Of a stretch of 64,000 nucleotides of DNA, positions 52,721-63,412 are shown one piece after another. The position numbers were made by a program, and so were the translations under genes. Positions within the stretch are counted from its first letter, which is position 1. Every line of letters starts with the position of its first letter. The stretch spans positions 7,316,001 to 7,380,000 of the forward strand of contig CM082585.2 in the NCBI GenBank assembly GCA_040954595.2, in the 5' to 3' direction. Source of the DNA: Balanoglossus misakiensis (Eukaryota > Hemichordata). The notes under the pieces were generated by a model, which saw nothing but the letters and a program-made list of their open reading frames with translations, did no database searches and was not told the origin of the DNA.

Positions 52721-52919
52721 CTTGGCATTGTTCTGAGATTTGTAGTCATCAAAAATTTGAAACGCCACACTGTGGGAGGTTTTTGTTCACAAATCAAAAA
52801 ACCAATCTATCATCTGACCTTGGCATTGTTCAAAGATTCGGGGCAATCAAAAACTAAAACATCGCGCTGTCGGGCGGGGTTTTGTTCACAAATAAAAAAA
52901 ACCTAATCATATATCTGAC
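52721..52919 (+). repeat. 98/101-base tandem duplication
   Basis: Two head-to-tail units, 52721-52818 and 52819-52919. Both start with CTTGGCATTGTTC, share TTTTTGTTCACAAAT or a close variant, and end with ATCTGAC. They are diverged, with substitutions and small indels. Confidence 0.88.
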
Positions 52920-53902
52920 TGCAAAATTTGTGAATAAAATTTTATTGGGGACATTAGATTCTAACCTTGAACAAACTGCAAGATATGAATTTGGCATTTA
53001 AAACATTACACGATCTCATACGAACTTTTAGTACGGTAAAGAAAATAATAATTCACACGCCAGAACAAGGAACTGAGATGGTGATGACCCTGGAAAGTGC
53101 ACGCAAAGTACAACCTGGTGAGGTAAACCCAGTCCTCTACAGTGGCACGTGTAACCTTTCAGACAGCAGGTTTTGTCAATGTAGCGTCACCTGAACTCGT
53201 GATTTCTGATGATGAACGATTTTCAGACACCCTGCCTCCAATAAGAAGAAGAATATCAAATTCGACACATAAGTGGATTTTTTGTCAGTTCCCTTCAAGT
53301 GCCGGTAGTAAGTTTTTTTAATCAGTGAAAATGTCCGAGGCTGTTTTTATGTCGAATCACACTGCTGACGATCATCCGAATTCAGTCCAACCTTGGGGCA
53401 TTTTTTTCTGACAATAAAATGGATGAGCTGGCTTTTGTTCCTGCTCAAATTACCGCGAGTTCACTGCGACCTCCAAGTGGTCTATTCAAATTAGCGAGCA
53501 GGCTTATTTACTGCCTCTCTCGATCCCTCTGTACAAAAGCACCTGAAAAGTTCACCATGACACGAAAAAGCTCTTTTAATAAAACCAGAACAGAGATCGG
53601 ATTCCCCAGAAGTAAAGTGGATACGTATTAAAGACTTAAAGTACAACTCCTATTAATAGAAGATGTTCACCAATTGTGTGTAATGTATCAAATGCTTGTT
53701 GAAGTGTGAGGTGTTTGTTAAATGTTCTGTGATTGGTCAATTGGTTTGTTATTATCAAAACCTTCTACGAATGACATATATGAATTGATTGATTATTAAT
53801 AGTGAAATTATTTTACACTTTGTGCCTAATTTGACTTTCTACCAACTGTGTGGTATGGGAGCTGTACCCTCAGCCACAGTTGGGAAGACTGCAGTCGCTG
53901 TG

Positions 53903-53925
53903 ATTGGTGCAGAAGTTGCACCAAT
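53903..53925. repeat. Small perfect hairpin with paired CCAAT motifs
   Basis: ATTGGTGCA and TGCACCAAT are separated by GAAGT. The nine-base arms place CCAAT boxes in opposite orientations 13 bases apart. It could be an NF-Y-type element or chance. Confidence 0.3.
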
Positions 53926-56900
53926 GGCGAGTTTTCTACCTGGTCGATCTCCGGTGATTATTTTTCTCCTCACTGATCACAGAGATTGGTAATTTTAGTA
54001 AATTGAGAAATGATTGTTTTGGCACGCATGGGATGGGTGGGACTTGACAGCTCTCGAAACAAGACGGTATTGGCAGTTTGATCAATTACAGCAACCACAG
54101 CAAGTGTGAATAAGGAATATTAATGCAATGTGAAAGCGCTGCCAATACTGGAGAAGTAGCAAGTTAAGTTTAGTAACGATAAACACACCAACCTCACAAG
54201 ACACACACCACAGCTGATTAAACTCCACGATTGTGATTGATGCAGAGACACTTCTGTCGACCGACTTCGTTTCTCTTCTGCAAATCTTTGCGCGCTCCCC
54301 CGATCAATCAGCCCTGGCGGTCACCTCTCACCCCAAGTACGTTGATTACACAAATCACTTTCCGCCAGAAAAACATGTCATGTCCACTGACCATGGCCGT
54401 CAGCCGCCAAGTGCAGCCTCTCACCTGAGCAAGTGACAAACTGCGGTGTTTTTTTTTTCTTTTCTGGCCGGGTTCCCCCCGGTTTTTAAAGGGTTGAGCG
54501 CTCATGCAAGTCTGTATAAATACCGAAGGGGGTACATGCATAATCATAAGCAGTGGGTGTGCAGCGGTCCATTGACTGGGAGCGAAACATAGTTGTGTTA
54601 CATCCTCTGCTTTGTGATACAGCCATTTCGTTCATGGTTACAAGCGACGGTTACACTCAATGACTCTCCCATCCATCACAGTAAATGGTTTTCTTCTCCC
54701 TAAAGATTGAATACTGTCTATCCATTTACGCTACTCACCATTGACTGACAGTCAAGGTGAAAGACTTGGGAAGATTTTTTTTACACTTTGAATTTTGAAA
54801 GCTGTCTCCAGAGCTTGCCTGAAAGGAATTGCAGGTATTGAGACCAGAGTAAATGGTTCTTTCATATCATGCAGGTGTACATAAGTTTTCATTTGACAGC
54901 GTACAGGTCACAGTGTACTTCATCGGAAAACTCTGTTCACTGTGTCATTGAGATTTCTGGCATCACCAAATTTGAGCTCTGAGGAAGCCCTCTCTCTTTT
55001 ACACACACTACAATTGGCAGGATCAATAAAATCTTGAAAAGTGATAATTATGCATGAATTGGTAGTATACACAAGTACACACACCAGACAGACTTGTATA
55101 CTAAACACCTTTCCAGGAGATCAATGACCCCTTGTGTAGCTAAGCACGCTATCGTCACTCACAAATGGTTCCTACACATGGTTTCTAAACGTCGTTACTG
55201 ATTCAGTCGAAGAGCAGATGAGAGAGAGACTGTTCTATTTCCAGCTACACTGCAATTACAAAATCATTTGTTGTCATGTTTTCATACACTTACACGGATG
55301 CACACCCGTATTTGGGTTTTTCGTTTCTCAAGAGGCATCAAGAGCAGCTTTGTTTGGTCCATGCGATACTTCAATCTGTGTACGCGTCTGACAAATGACC
55401 CGAGAGTGACCTTCACTGCTCACTTGCTTGGAATTATGATCAGACTGGCTCACCACGAGATTTATGAAATGTTCCGTACGTCTTAAGTTTATGAAATATC
55501 TCTCTTCTGAAAACAAGACATTTTTCACCCATTTACTGACAAACAAGCAAAGAATCGTTTGTGTTACTAGGTTTTCGAGTCTTGAAAGACGTTGCATTTC
55601 ATAATGGTTTGAAAGGGGAGGACAACAAGTGTATAGGCATAAGTTCATCTGTTGTAAATAGTTTCGTGTCTCTAGTGTATCTCTTTAAAGAACGACTCAA
55701 TAAACCGTCTGCCGCCCCTCATTCATTCCGGAGTCATTCAGGTTATCTGTGAAAGCAGGAAAATTCTGATTTTATGGCAACCCAGTTTCAGTACCAGGGG
55801 GTCATTAGCCTGTCGTGTAAACTGGGTTGATCAATAGCTTGTCTTGCAGGGAGTCTGATTGCAAAGTACTTGTAGCGACACAGGGGACAGATTGGCGTGG
55901 TCCTGTAGGGACTTGTCCTCACAGTTCGCAGTCAGGACAGGCTGTTAGGGAGGTCCGAGGAGTGATGACCCATACAAACAGGGGTTGCGGTCAAATAATG
56001 TAGCAGAGAGCTGGGGGTCACATGTTCCCTGAAACCCTGGAAAGTCCAGGAATTTCAAACCAATCACTGAAATTGCATGGAAGTCCGGAAGATAAGAGTG
56101 AAATTTACTCCCTGAAACCTCTCATAAACTGATTCATTGCAAGTTAAAATGTTGATTGGTCTGCAAAAAACATGTACCATCACTGTGTGGTCAATCCTGG
56201 CAAATGGCAATTATGATGCCTTAAATCTCTGGGAAAATCACAAGGAAAACTTGCAGAAAGTTCTGGAATTTTGAATAATTCCCCTGGAGAGCAGTCACAC
56301 CAGGATTGTACAAACACTACTATGTCTAGAAACCTCAAGGGATCGGTCAAAGGAATTATTCAGAATAAAAATGAGTTTGAGTGTCAGGAACAATAGCAAG
56401 CGTGCAGTGGAAACAAAATCTATGGGAAAACGGAGAATGGCAGAAAACAGCCCAATTAAAGTGTAGCAAAGTGTAAATTGCCTAAGGCCGATAAGTAGAG
56501 AATAAACTGTATGTAGTTTGCCTGAAGTGGTGAACTGATGTTTAATACTGGCAAGTAAGGTCTTTTCAGGTGAACTCGTCATGACCTATTAAGAATTATC
56601 AGAATTAGCATTAATATTAGATAAACAGTTCGGCAGTGATTGTGAATGGCATTTTGTGAAGTAAAATTGTTTTTTCTACAGTTGTGAAAGTAAAATATCA
56701 GAATTGAAATGCTTTAGAGAACTATCTAAAAATCTTTCCCTGTGCATCTGCTGTTGGAATATTCATACAACCTCCATTTCCTGTCATTAATCTGGTGCGT
56801 TTTCATTTCATGATGTAACATCACGCTGTATATAATAAATGATTGCATTTTCTGACAGTTTTATACATAGTCGCATTTTCTATATGACACAGGGTCAGAA

Positions 56901-59193
56901 TAACAATATCCGTTTCCTCAGACCTTGTCAACAACTTCCTGGCCATTGAAAAAGACGTGTCTTATTGTACCTTTCTTTTTGTTCCACTTTGGCAGTTTTC
57001 AGAAGTAAAAGTTCTTTTCTAAAACCTAAATGGAGTCATTCACAAGCTCTTTGAGCGATCTAAATATAGAGTTTGAGGGATAAGAAGTTTGGAGGGAATG
57101 TTCTTGGTGCTGGCAAGGCCGGAATTGAGAAGCCAAGAGTTGTCATGCTCGTTTATGTCAGGGTTGACAAAGCTTGTTACTTTAAGACGTTTTTACACAT
57201 CCACGCCTGTCATAAACAAAGTACTTAATGTTGCCCGTCTGTATTACGAGAGAATAAGTCTTGTTTTGATTGGAATGGTACATAGTGTTGTTGAGAGGTG
57301 TGTTAAGCTATAAACGTACGGGTGAAAACTACAGCAATGTCTGGACAATTTACCCGCATGCGACAAATCTCGGTGGAAAAAAAAATGCCCATCATCAAAA
57401 AATGGTGGAATCGCCCCTCAAGTAGGTGCGAAGCGAGGAATAAATCCTGTTAATTTTGTTAAACGCCGGCAATAAAACGGAATGTGCTGCTTTTCCGTTC
57501 AGCCTGAGTCGCGGAATGGCCATCGGTGGGATTTGTCGCTTTGAAGTGTGTCAATCTCTGCTCTGACTCAGAAAAACAAAAATATGATCGTCATAAAGGG
57601 CCTCGGAATAAACTGCCGCTAAAACGCTAACAGTGCTGTAAACTTTTATGCAACTGTACTTTTAATTACAGACGTGTGTGTCAACCTATCAGCACACCTA
57701 CCGGAACGACCCCAAACTGAGCAAAGTCGGTCGGGAACTGAAGATAGTTAAAAACTGGAGTATCAGGCAATAGGTTCTCGATGCATTTGATATTCCAAAA
57801 AGCATTGTTGGTGAATGCAATAGAGCCATCTGGTCCCCTTTCTGCTCAATTTGATGTGTCTGTCCCTTGAATATAAACATTCAAAGAGTGGTTATTGATG
57901 ATTACAAAACATATGTCGTAATAGTAATACTTAACTCGCCCGTAAGAACACCTGTTCGATTGTGAATTACCTGGAACTAACACAGCCCCCAGTAGCTGTT
58001 TGCTTTGAAATATTTTTTGCACGATGATGTCAACTGCTCGTAAGCTGTATCACTGATGCGAGATTATTACAAGTCAAAAGCCCTTCATACCAGAGGTTTT
58101 ATCCAAGACAATATTAAAAATAAATATGACTGCATTGATATACCAAGGGGATCCAAGGTAAAATTGTCTGGAGAACCCTGGTGACATTTACCTGGGTATT
58201 CCCTTAACAAAACCAATGACTCAGACCACATCGGTGTATCACACATACTGGCGTAAAACTCCTACAATTGTCCATATTAAACAGCAAGTATCACGTTAAT
58301 AGATGAATTTTAAAATACATGGTAAAAGCAAGTTGAGACCCAGTCAACATATGAATAAATCTGTCAAACTATGCTTTCCGTTTTGTCAGTCAGGAAAATA
58401 AAATTGTAAAAATACAATGTACAGTAAAAATGATGATACATACCATTCCATGAACAGTTGTCTCTGAAATGGAGGAGATCAATTGTGCTAACAGCACAGT
58501 TAGTTTGCCCAGTCAATCACCTGTTCCACACACACACAAAGTTCTGTGGAACCGGCTGGTTTTTCTGTCAAGGGGGCAAGGTTGCGTCTTCATCCATGCG
58601 TGTATATTTACATCACGTTCTGAAGACCGGGGTCTCAACTATATAGAACGTAAACTGGGCCATTAGAACCCGTGTTCCTGAGTGGTACCACACTGTGCAG
58701 ACAGTTCTGACAGTCGTGGTCTTTTTCTTCATTCATGGGAGCCTGGATCTGCATCAATCACAGACATCATCTGTTCATTTTCCTTTCATTTAAAGAGAAC
58801 TCTCTCTGTGTATAGCTAACACCCCTGAATTCGGCGGCAATGGAATGATCCATGTATGCCTTACAGTGGGTCGGCTTATTGTGGTGTTGTACGATAGGTG
58901 CAAGTCTGTCATCTTTCACTGGTGCGTGCATGTAATCAGGATTTTGATTTGTGGGTGTGTGTTGTTGTTTTTATGCGCTTGCTGTTTTGATGTTTGGTCG
59001 GGTTTTTTTGCCCTTTTTTCTCCCGATGTTAGAATCAATTACATGAGTAACAGTTTCCCCATCTCACCCATACGGTTAGTAGCCAGTTTATTGCCACTGT
59101 AAAAACACAGACACTTACTCTGCAGCAAGTGTAATCTTTTTTCATGTCATTTTATGTGGCGGCTTTGCAGGCCAATGCACTCTGTTGGGACCT

Positions 59194-59207
59194 GTTGCTA
59201 TGGTTAC
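59194..59207 (+). promoter_or_regulatory. X-box-like site
   Basis: GTTGCTATGGTTAC resembles the RFX X-box with one substitution in each half-site. It lies 16 bases before the hairpin at 59223. Confidence 0.3.
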
Positions 59208-59222
59208 TGCGAGACAAAACTC

Positions 59223-59243
59223 AGGCCGCAAAGGATGCGGCCT
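59223..59243 (+). repeat. 8-base-stem GC-rich hairpin followed by T tract
   Basis: AGGCCGCA and TGCGGCCT around loop AAGGA, followed at once by TTT. In bacteria this shape would be a terminator; in an animal intron it is most likely chance or a small RNA structure. Confidence 0.35.
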
Positions 59244-59373
59244 TTTAATACGCCAGAAATATATAAAAAAACAGTTTCAGACAAACTGTAATTCTCATTA
59301 AATATTATTTAACTTTTTGGATAAGAATGAATGATGATATTATTTGAATGTTGAATTGTGTCGGATACATGTA

Positions 59374-59624
59374 CAGTGAAACCTGCCTATTAAGGACACC
59401 TCTGGGACCAGAATATCTGTCCTTATTAGAGAGGTGTCCTTAATAGATGGGTAATATTCTATTCAAACTGTGACTTTTGTCTTGAAAAATCTGTCCCCTA
59501 ATAAAGAGATGTCCTTAATAGATTGGTAATATTCCGTTCAAACCGTGACTTTTGTTTCGAAAAATCTGTCCTTAATAGAGAGGTGTCCTGATTAGAGCGG
59601 TGACCGTAATGACAGGTTTCATTG
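59374..59624 (+). mobile_element. Pogo/Tigger-like MITE, 251 bases, with internal repeats
   Basis: Terminal inverted repeats CAGTGAAACCTG (59374-59385) and CAGGTTTCATTG (59613-59624) match at 11 of 12 positions and are flanked by TA on both sides (59372-59373, 59625-59626), the target duplication of the Tc1/mariner/pogo superfamily. CAGTGAAACCTG-type ends are typical of pogo/Tigger elements. The interior is two and a half copies of a unit of about 88 bases built on ATCTGTCC, GAGATGTCCTTAATAGAT, GGTAATATTC and GTGACTTTTG. No transposase is encoded. Confidence 0.75.
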
Positions 59625-60699
59625 TATTTAGAGCTTGGTTGACGTCATGATTGGGGTGTGCGTGGCGTGTGCTCCAGCAAAAGATAAAAACGCTGCAACA
59701 AACAATCACATCTCCCAGCGGTAGGTTGCGAAAATGTGACGGAAAGTCATACTGGCCCACTTCAGCGAAGATCCCTCCTGGAATGACAATATCCGGTAGC
59801 CGGGATTTGTTACACACACTGTCAGGACAGATTCCAATTCAACGCGGATAAGTGAGATAAAGTGCAACCGGGAACGGTGTATAGGAAATAAAATAGGTGT
59901 CGTGTTCCATGGGATCTGTGGCATGGTTATCCGAAGGCATTATTTCCAGAAAAGTGATATTTGCTATTTTGCGGGTTTTTTATACATGTGTATAAAATAA
60001 CTCAGTTTCAATACACTGAAGAATTGTAATTAACTATAAGTCGTGCAGAGACAGGGTTTAGATTTACAAGGGTTACTTGGGGCATCCAACATAAAAGGTG
60101 TACTAATATAATCTTCGACGGTATTACCAAAAGTCGGCTTAAATCTGCCCTATAGAAACCCAATGCTGGCTATTACAGTTACACTTCAGAGTGCTTATAT
60201 GGTGTACATGTACCTTGTGCTTTCTCTGTGAGAATGAGAAATAATATAGAGATGGAAATCCATTTTGGTAAATGTTTTGTAAGCCCACCAGATATATTTT
60301 TCTATCTGCATGTATCTGTTAATGTGGAGCTGCACCTCAAAAACTGTGCAGTTTCTTTCTGAGCAAAGAGCAAAGTGACTTGTAGTCAGTTTCACACAGC
60401 GTTGTGTTTAGTGATGTGAGCCAATACAGCTGAGAGTAGGTTTAACGAAGCAGTGCGATTCAACAACGGGCGATTCAACCTTTTGGCTTCTCTCATGAAT
60501 GTGTTGGCATGGAAGAGAACATGAGAAACTACTGACAACTTTAAACTTAATTTTTCATTTCAGTGACTAAAACCGAACTCGAGTCTGTTCGAGCGGCAAA
60601 TTGTCACTTGAATGCAAAATTGGTAGACTTGGACAGGTTGTCATAAAAATGATTATTTCTATAAGATGAAAAATAATTGATGATGTCATTCTCTTGTAG

Positions 60700-60816
60700 G
60701 AAGCAATTAATCTGCTGGAACCGATGACCAATGATCCCGTCAACTACGTCAGACAAGGAGCTTTCATCTCTTCAGCCTTGATTCTCGTACAGCAAAATGA
60801 AGTCACATCTCCAAAG
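60700..60816 (+). CDS. PSMD1: PSMD1 (26S proteasome subunit Rpn2), internal exon B
   Basis: A 117-base exon of exactly 39 codons, phase 0 at both ends, from [20 protein letters not shown] to QQNEVTSPK. It continues directly from exon A (human order: TGNK then EAINLLEP) and adds the next PC repeat of the toroid. Relative to the human protein as remembered, changes are conservative (for example [17 protein letters not shown] against ALIASALIMIQQTEITC). Acceptor TCTCTTGTAG and donor GTAAGT are good. No frameshift or stop. As for exon A, the product is a structural scaffold residue block with no catalytic site of its own. Confidence 0.97.
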
Positions 60817-62991
60817 GTAAGTACCCTTACCGGAAGTGCGCCCCAAACACACCAAATGTTACAGATACTGTCCCTTGCTTATCAACACCACTACATGAAC
60901 TGGCAGTGCTGTTTTTAATTGAATTCAGGTCCAGGCTTGAATTCATTGATATATTTGTGGAATAATTATGAAAACTATTATAAAGAAGGCTGTTCAGTAA
61001 TTGTCGTTTCAAGAGCAATTGATATTTTCCCAATAGAAGGGCATGCATCACAGATTTGTAGAAAAAATTACCGGTATTTCGATTTTAATATATACCGAAG
61101 TTGATGTTTACCTTTATGTCTGCCAGTGCAGTCAAGACTTTGAAAAGGAAATTACGACTTGTTGGGATACCGTAACCACGTCATCTGTTCTTCTATTCAC
61201 AATTCATCCAAATGACTTTTGGCCTTTCAGCCCAAAATTTTCATCAAACACGATTTTGCAGTTTCTAAGAAATACCGCTAATATTCTTGTATGGCCTAGG
61301 GGGTTAGAGACGACACTCTTCCTAATGCATAGCCTAGGGGGTCGGCGTTGCACGTCGCCGTCGTGCGTTCAAGGCTCGTGTGAATTCAACGGCAAGGGAA
61401 AACACAACGGGGGAAATTAATTCTTAAACTTGTGCGTCAGTGGCGTGCTACGAAGAAAGGGAAAGCAAAGCATTGCCATGGATACTGCGCGATTTTGTTT
61501 TCCGGCTGTAAGGAAGAGTGTCAATAAAAAATGAGAATTGTCAGTTGGTCTGGTCAAGTATAGACCACTCTGTGAAGTGATGCGTGGGTGAACGTCATTC
61601 AGAAAATGTTAAAATAACACGTCCTGTTTCCACGTGTCTGGCCAATTTGTATAAAGTGCCATCATCATGCAGAGATATTTTCATTCAAATTGATATTTTT
61701 TTATAGTTATTTAACTTTGAACAAATATGACTTAATAGTATTTCATATGATGTATACTTCCTGTGTTTATCCATTTTTAATTTTTACAACAAAAAAGGAA
61801 ATTTAAAATTTTCCCCACTGTTAATTAGGTATTCTTGTTCTGAATGTTTACTGAGTCAACTTGACATTTTTCATCCCTTAATTGTTTGCTCAAAGTGGGG
61901 AAGTAGTTGTTAAATGTCTGGTCTGCAATTAATCCAAATCTTTTCAGGCAACAATATAGTAGTTCTTGAAGCCTGGATGTCTGATCCAGACATATAATGA
62001 ACAGCCAATGACCACCTTTGAAACTCAGACCTATTCCAAAGTCAGAAATGGCTGATTTTTATATCAACACTGTTCTTTCTACTGGTCATGTTTTGGCTGT
62101 ATTCTATTTCAGCAGAGTAAACAGCTCGCAATATTCAAGTTGTTATGCCAGATTCAATATCTCAAATGCAGTTTCGAATTGCTACCAAACTCAAGGGGAA
62201 ATATGAATGCAATTGTACTAGTGAAATGATATACACACAAGAATGAATATACCAGTGAAAATGAAAGTTTAAATGACCCTCACTTTTCTGAAATTATGTC
62301 CTTCAGCATGGCATGTCACAGCCATTCAGATCACAAAGGGAGTTTGCAAATTGTTGGGAAATTATAACAACTTTGGCAATTCAGTTGGGTGTGTCAATGG
62401 CACAGTGCGTCACTCGACAGTTTGATGACGAAAAATGCCCTGGCAGTAGTAAAGCCTCCCTCTTTTTTGTTTCGTTTCTACCATTCAAGAGGCAGATAGT
62501 TCAAAACCATCAACTAAAATAATACTCCGATCACACACACACACAAAAGTTTCTGAATGTAGCAATGTCTGCCAAAGCGCAGTTGGACAGACGCCACATA
62601 CTGTTACTGTTTCACAAATAATGAACTTTTCATGTACACTACCGCCATACTGCTGTCATTTTTCTCTGTGACACAAGAACCCTGCTTTTCAAGTACGCAC
62701 TCTTCACACAGAAAACTTCTGAATAACTCACCTGGGGAATGTGGGAATGTCCTATTAACAGTCATTTTCTCTGACTAGTCTCCATTCTAATCTTGCACAC
62801 ACAATGAAATTATTATATTTTTTTTGTATATAAGCTCATGTGACCCAGTTCTGCTCGACAAACTAATGCTTCTTTTCTACGCAGGTAGTGTTTTTCGCGC
62901 ACGAGATGAAAGCCAGCCGTTTCGCTGTGTGTTTCTCTACAATCGCTTCGAAATAACAAACACAGCATAATTTCTATTCATGGTTTTCCAG
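60817..62991 (+). other. PSMD1 intron between exons B and C
   Basis: An intron of about 2.2 kb, phase 0, from GTAAGT to TTTTCCAG. It holds a possible tRNA-derived SINE relic at 61291, a CA repeat near 62536-62547 and AT-rich sequence. No coding exon is recognised. Confidence 0.9.
61291..61385 (+). mobile_element. Possible tRNA-derived SINE relic
   Basis: TGGCCTAGGGGGTTAGAG at 61292 resembles the A box of tRNA promoters; a second similar word, TAGCCTAGGGGGTCGG, follows at 61330. GCGTTCAAGGC at 61365-61375 resembles a degenerate B box. The duplication of the A-box-like word and the lack of a cloverleaf argue against a working tRNA. No poly(A) tail or target duplication was found, so SINE identity is tentative. 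Confidence 0.35.
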
Positions 62992-63094
62992 GTTGCAACT
63001 TTCCGCACTATGTATTCCAAAGTGATCTCGGATAAACACGATGATGTTATGGCAAAGTTTGGAGCCATTCTAGCCCAGGGTATCATCGACGGAG
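62992..63094 (+). CDS. PSMD1: PSMD1 (26S proteasome subunit Rpn2), internal exon C
   Basis: A 103-base exon: 34 codons from [20 protein letters not shown] to [10 protein letters not shown] plus one base (phase 1 donor, GTCAGT). It follows exon B directly in the human protein order (CPK then VNQFRQLYSKV). The [23 protein letters not shown] block is nearly invariant in PSMD1 and forms one of the last PC repeats. The first residues (VATFRTM against VNQFRQL) are the most diverged. The next expected peptide, beginning near HNVTISLQ, is not found before 64000, so the following exon is outside the window. Confidence 0.97.
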
Positions 63095-63240
63095 GTCAGT
63101 AAACTCTTTTCTTCTCGCTCTGACAGATCAGATAATTATTTCTGATTTTTTTAATGATTTCAAGCAAAGAACGGTTAATGGCGTCTGTAATGAAAGATTT
63201 ACGAAAAAGTGAGACTTCAATTGTCAAGGTATCTGCTAGA

Positions 63241-63336
63241 TTTAACCCTTTCACCACTATGGTTTAGTCCAAGTCTATTGTTTTCTATGGTAAACCTGGA
63301 CCTCTTAAAGAGGGAACTGGGGGTGAAAGGGTTAAA
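63241..63336 (+). mobile_element. TTAA-type MITE, 96 bases (copy 4)
   Basis: Perfect 15-base terminal inverted repeats TTTAACCCTTTCACC / GGTGAAAGGGTTAAA, identical to those at 44619-44712, with TTAA at 63242-63245 and 63332-63335. The core GTTTAGTCCAAGTCTATTG matches the copy at 39211 in the same orientation. The intact ends make this and copy 3 the best representatives of the family. Confidence 0.88.
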
Positions 63337-63362
63337 GCAACACAATCACCTGCGAAGATTTT

Positions 63363-63412
63363 GCCATGGATGCTTTAGACACGGGGGAGATCTAACCAAT
63401 CACTGATTTTCA
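63363..63412 (+). repeat. Dispersed repeat fragment (copy 3 of 3)
   Basis: GCCATGGATGC, an insertion, then GAGATCTAACCAATCACTGA and TTTTCAG. The second half is the best-conserved part shared with 45870-45912. Confidence 0.4.

Larger units (their letters stand above)
51443..60699 (+). other. PSMD1 intron between exons A and B
   Basis: An intron of about 9.3 kb, phase 0, from donor GTAACC to acceptor TTGTAG. It holds a direct duplication at 52721, a small perfect hairpin at 53903, an X-box match at 59194, an 8-base-stem hairpin at 59223 and a pogo/Tigger-like MITE at 59374. The segment 57340-57640 is GC-richer and codes for nothing obvious. No exon on either strand is recognised. Confidence 0.85.

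Noticed and set aside
61291-61385. Functional tRNA gene
   Set aside because: A- and B-box-like words are present but spacing is wrong, the A-box word is duplicated, and no cloverleaf can be folded.
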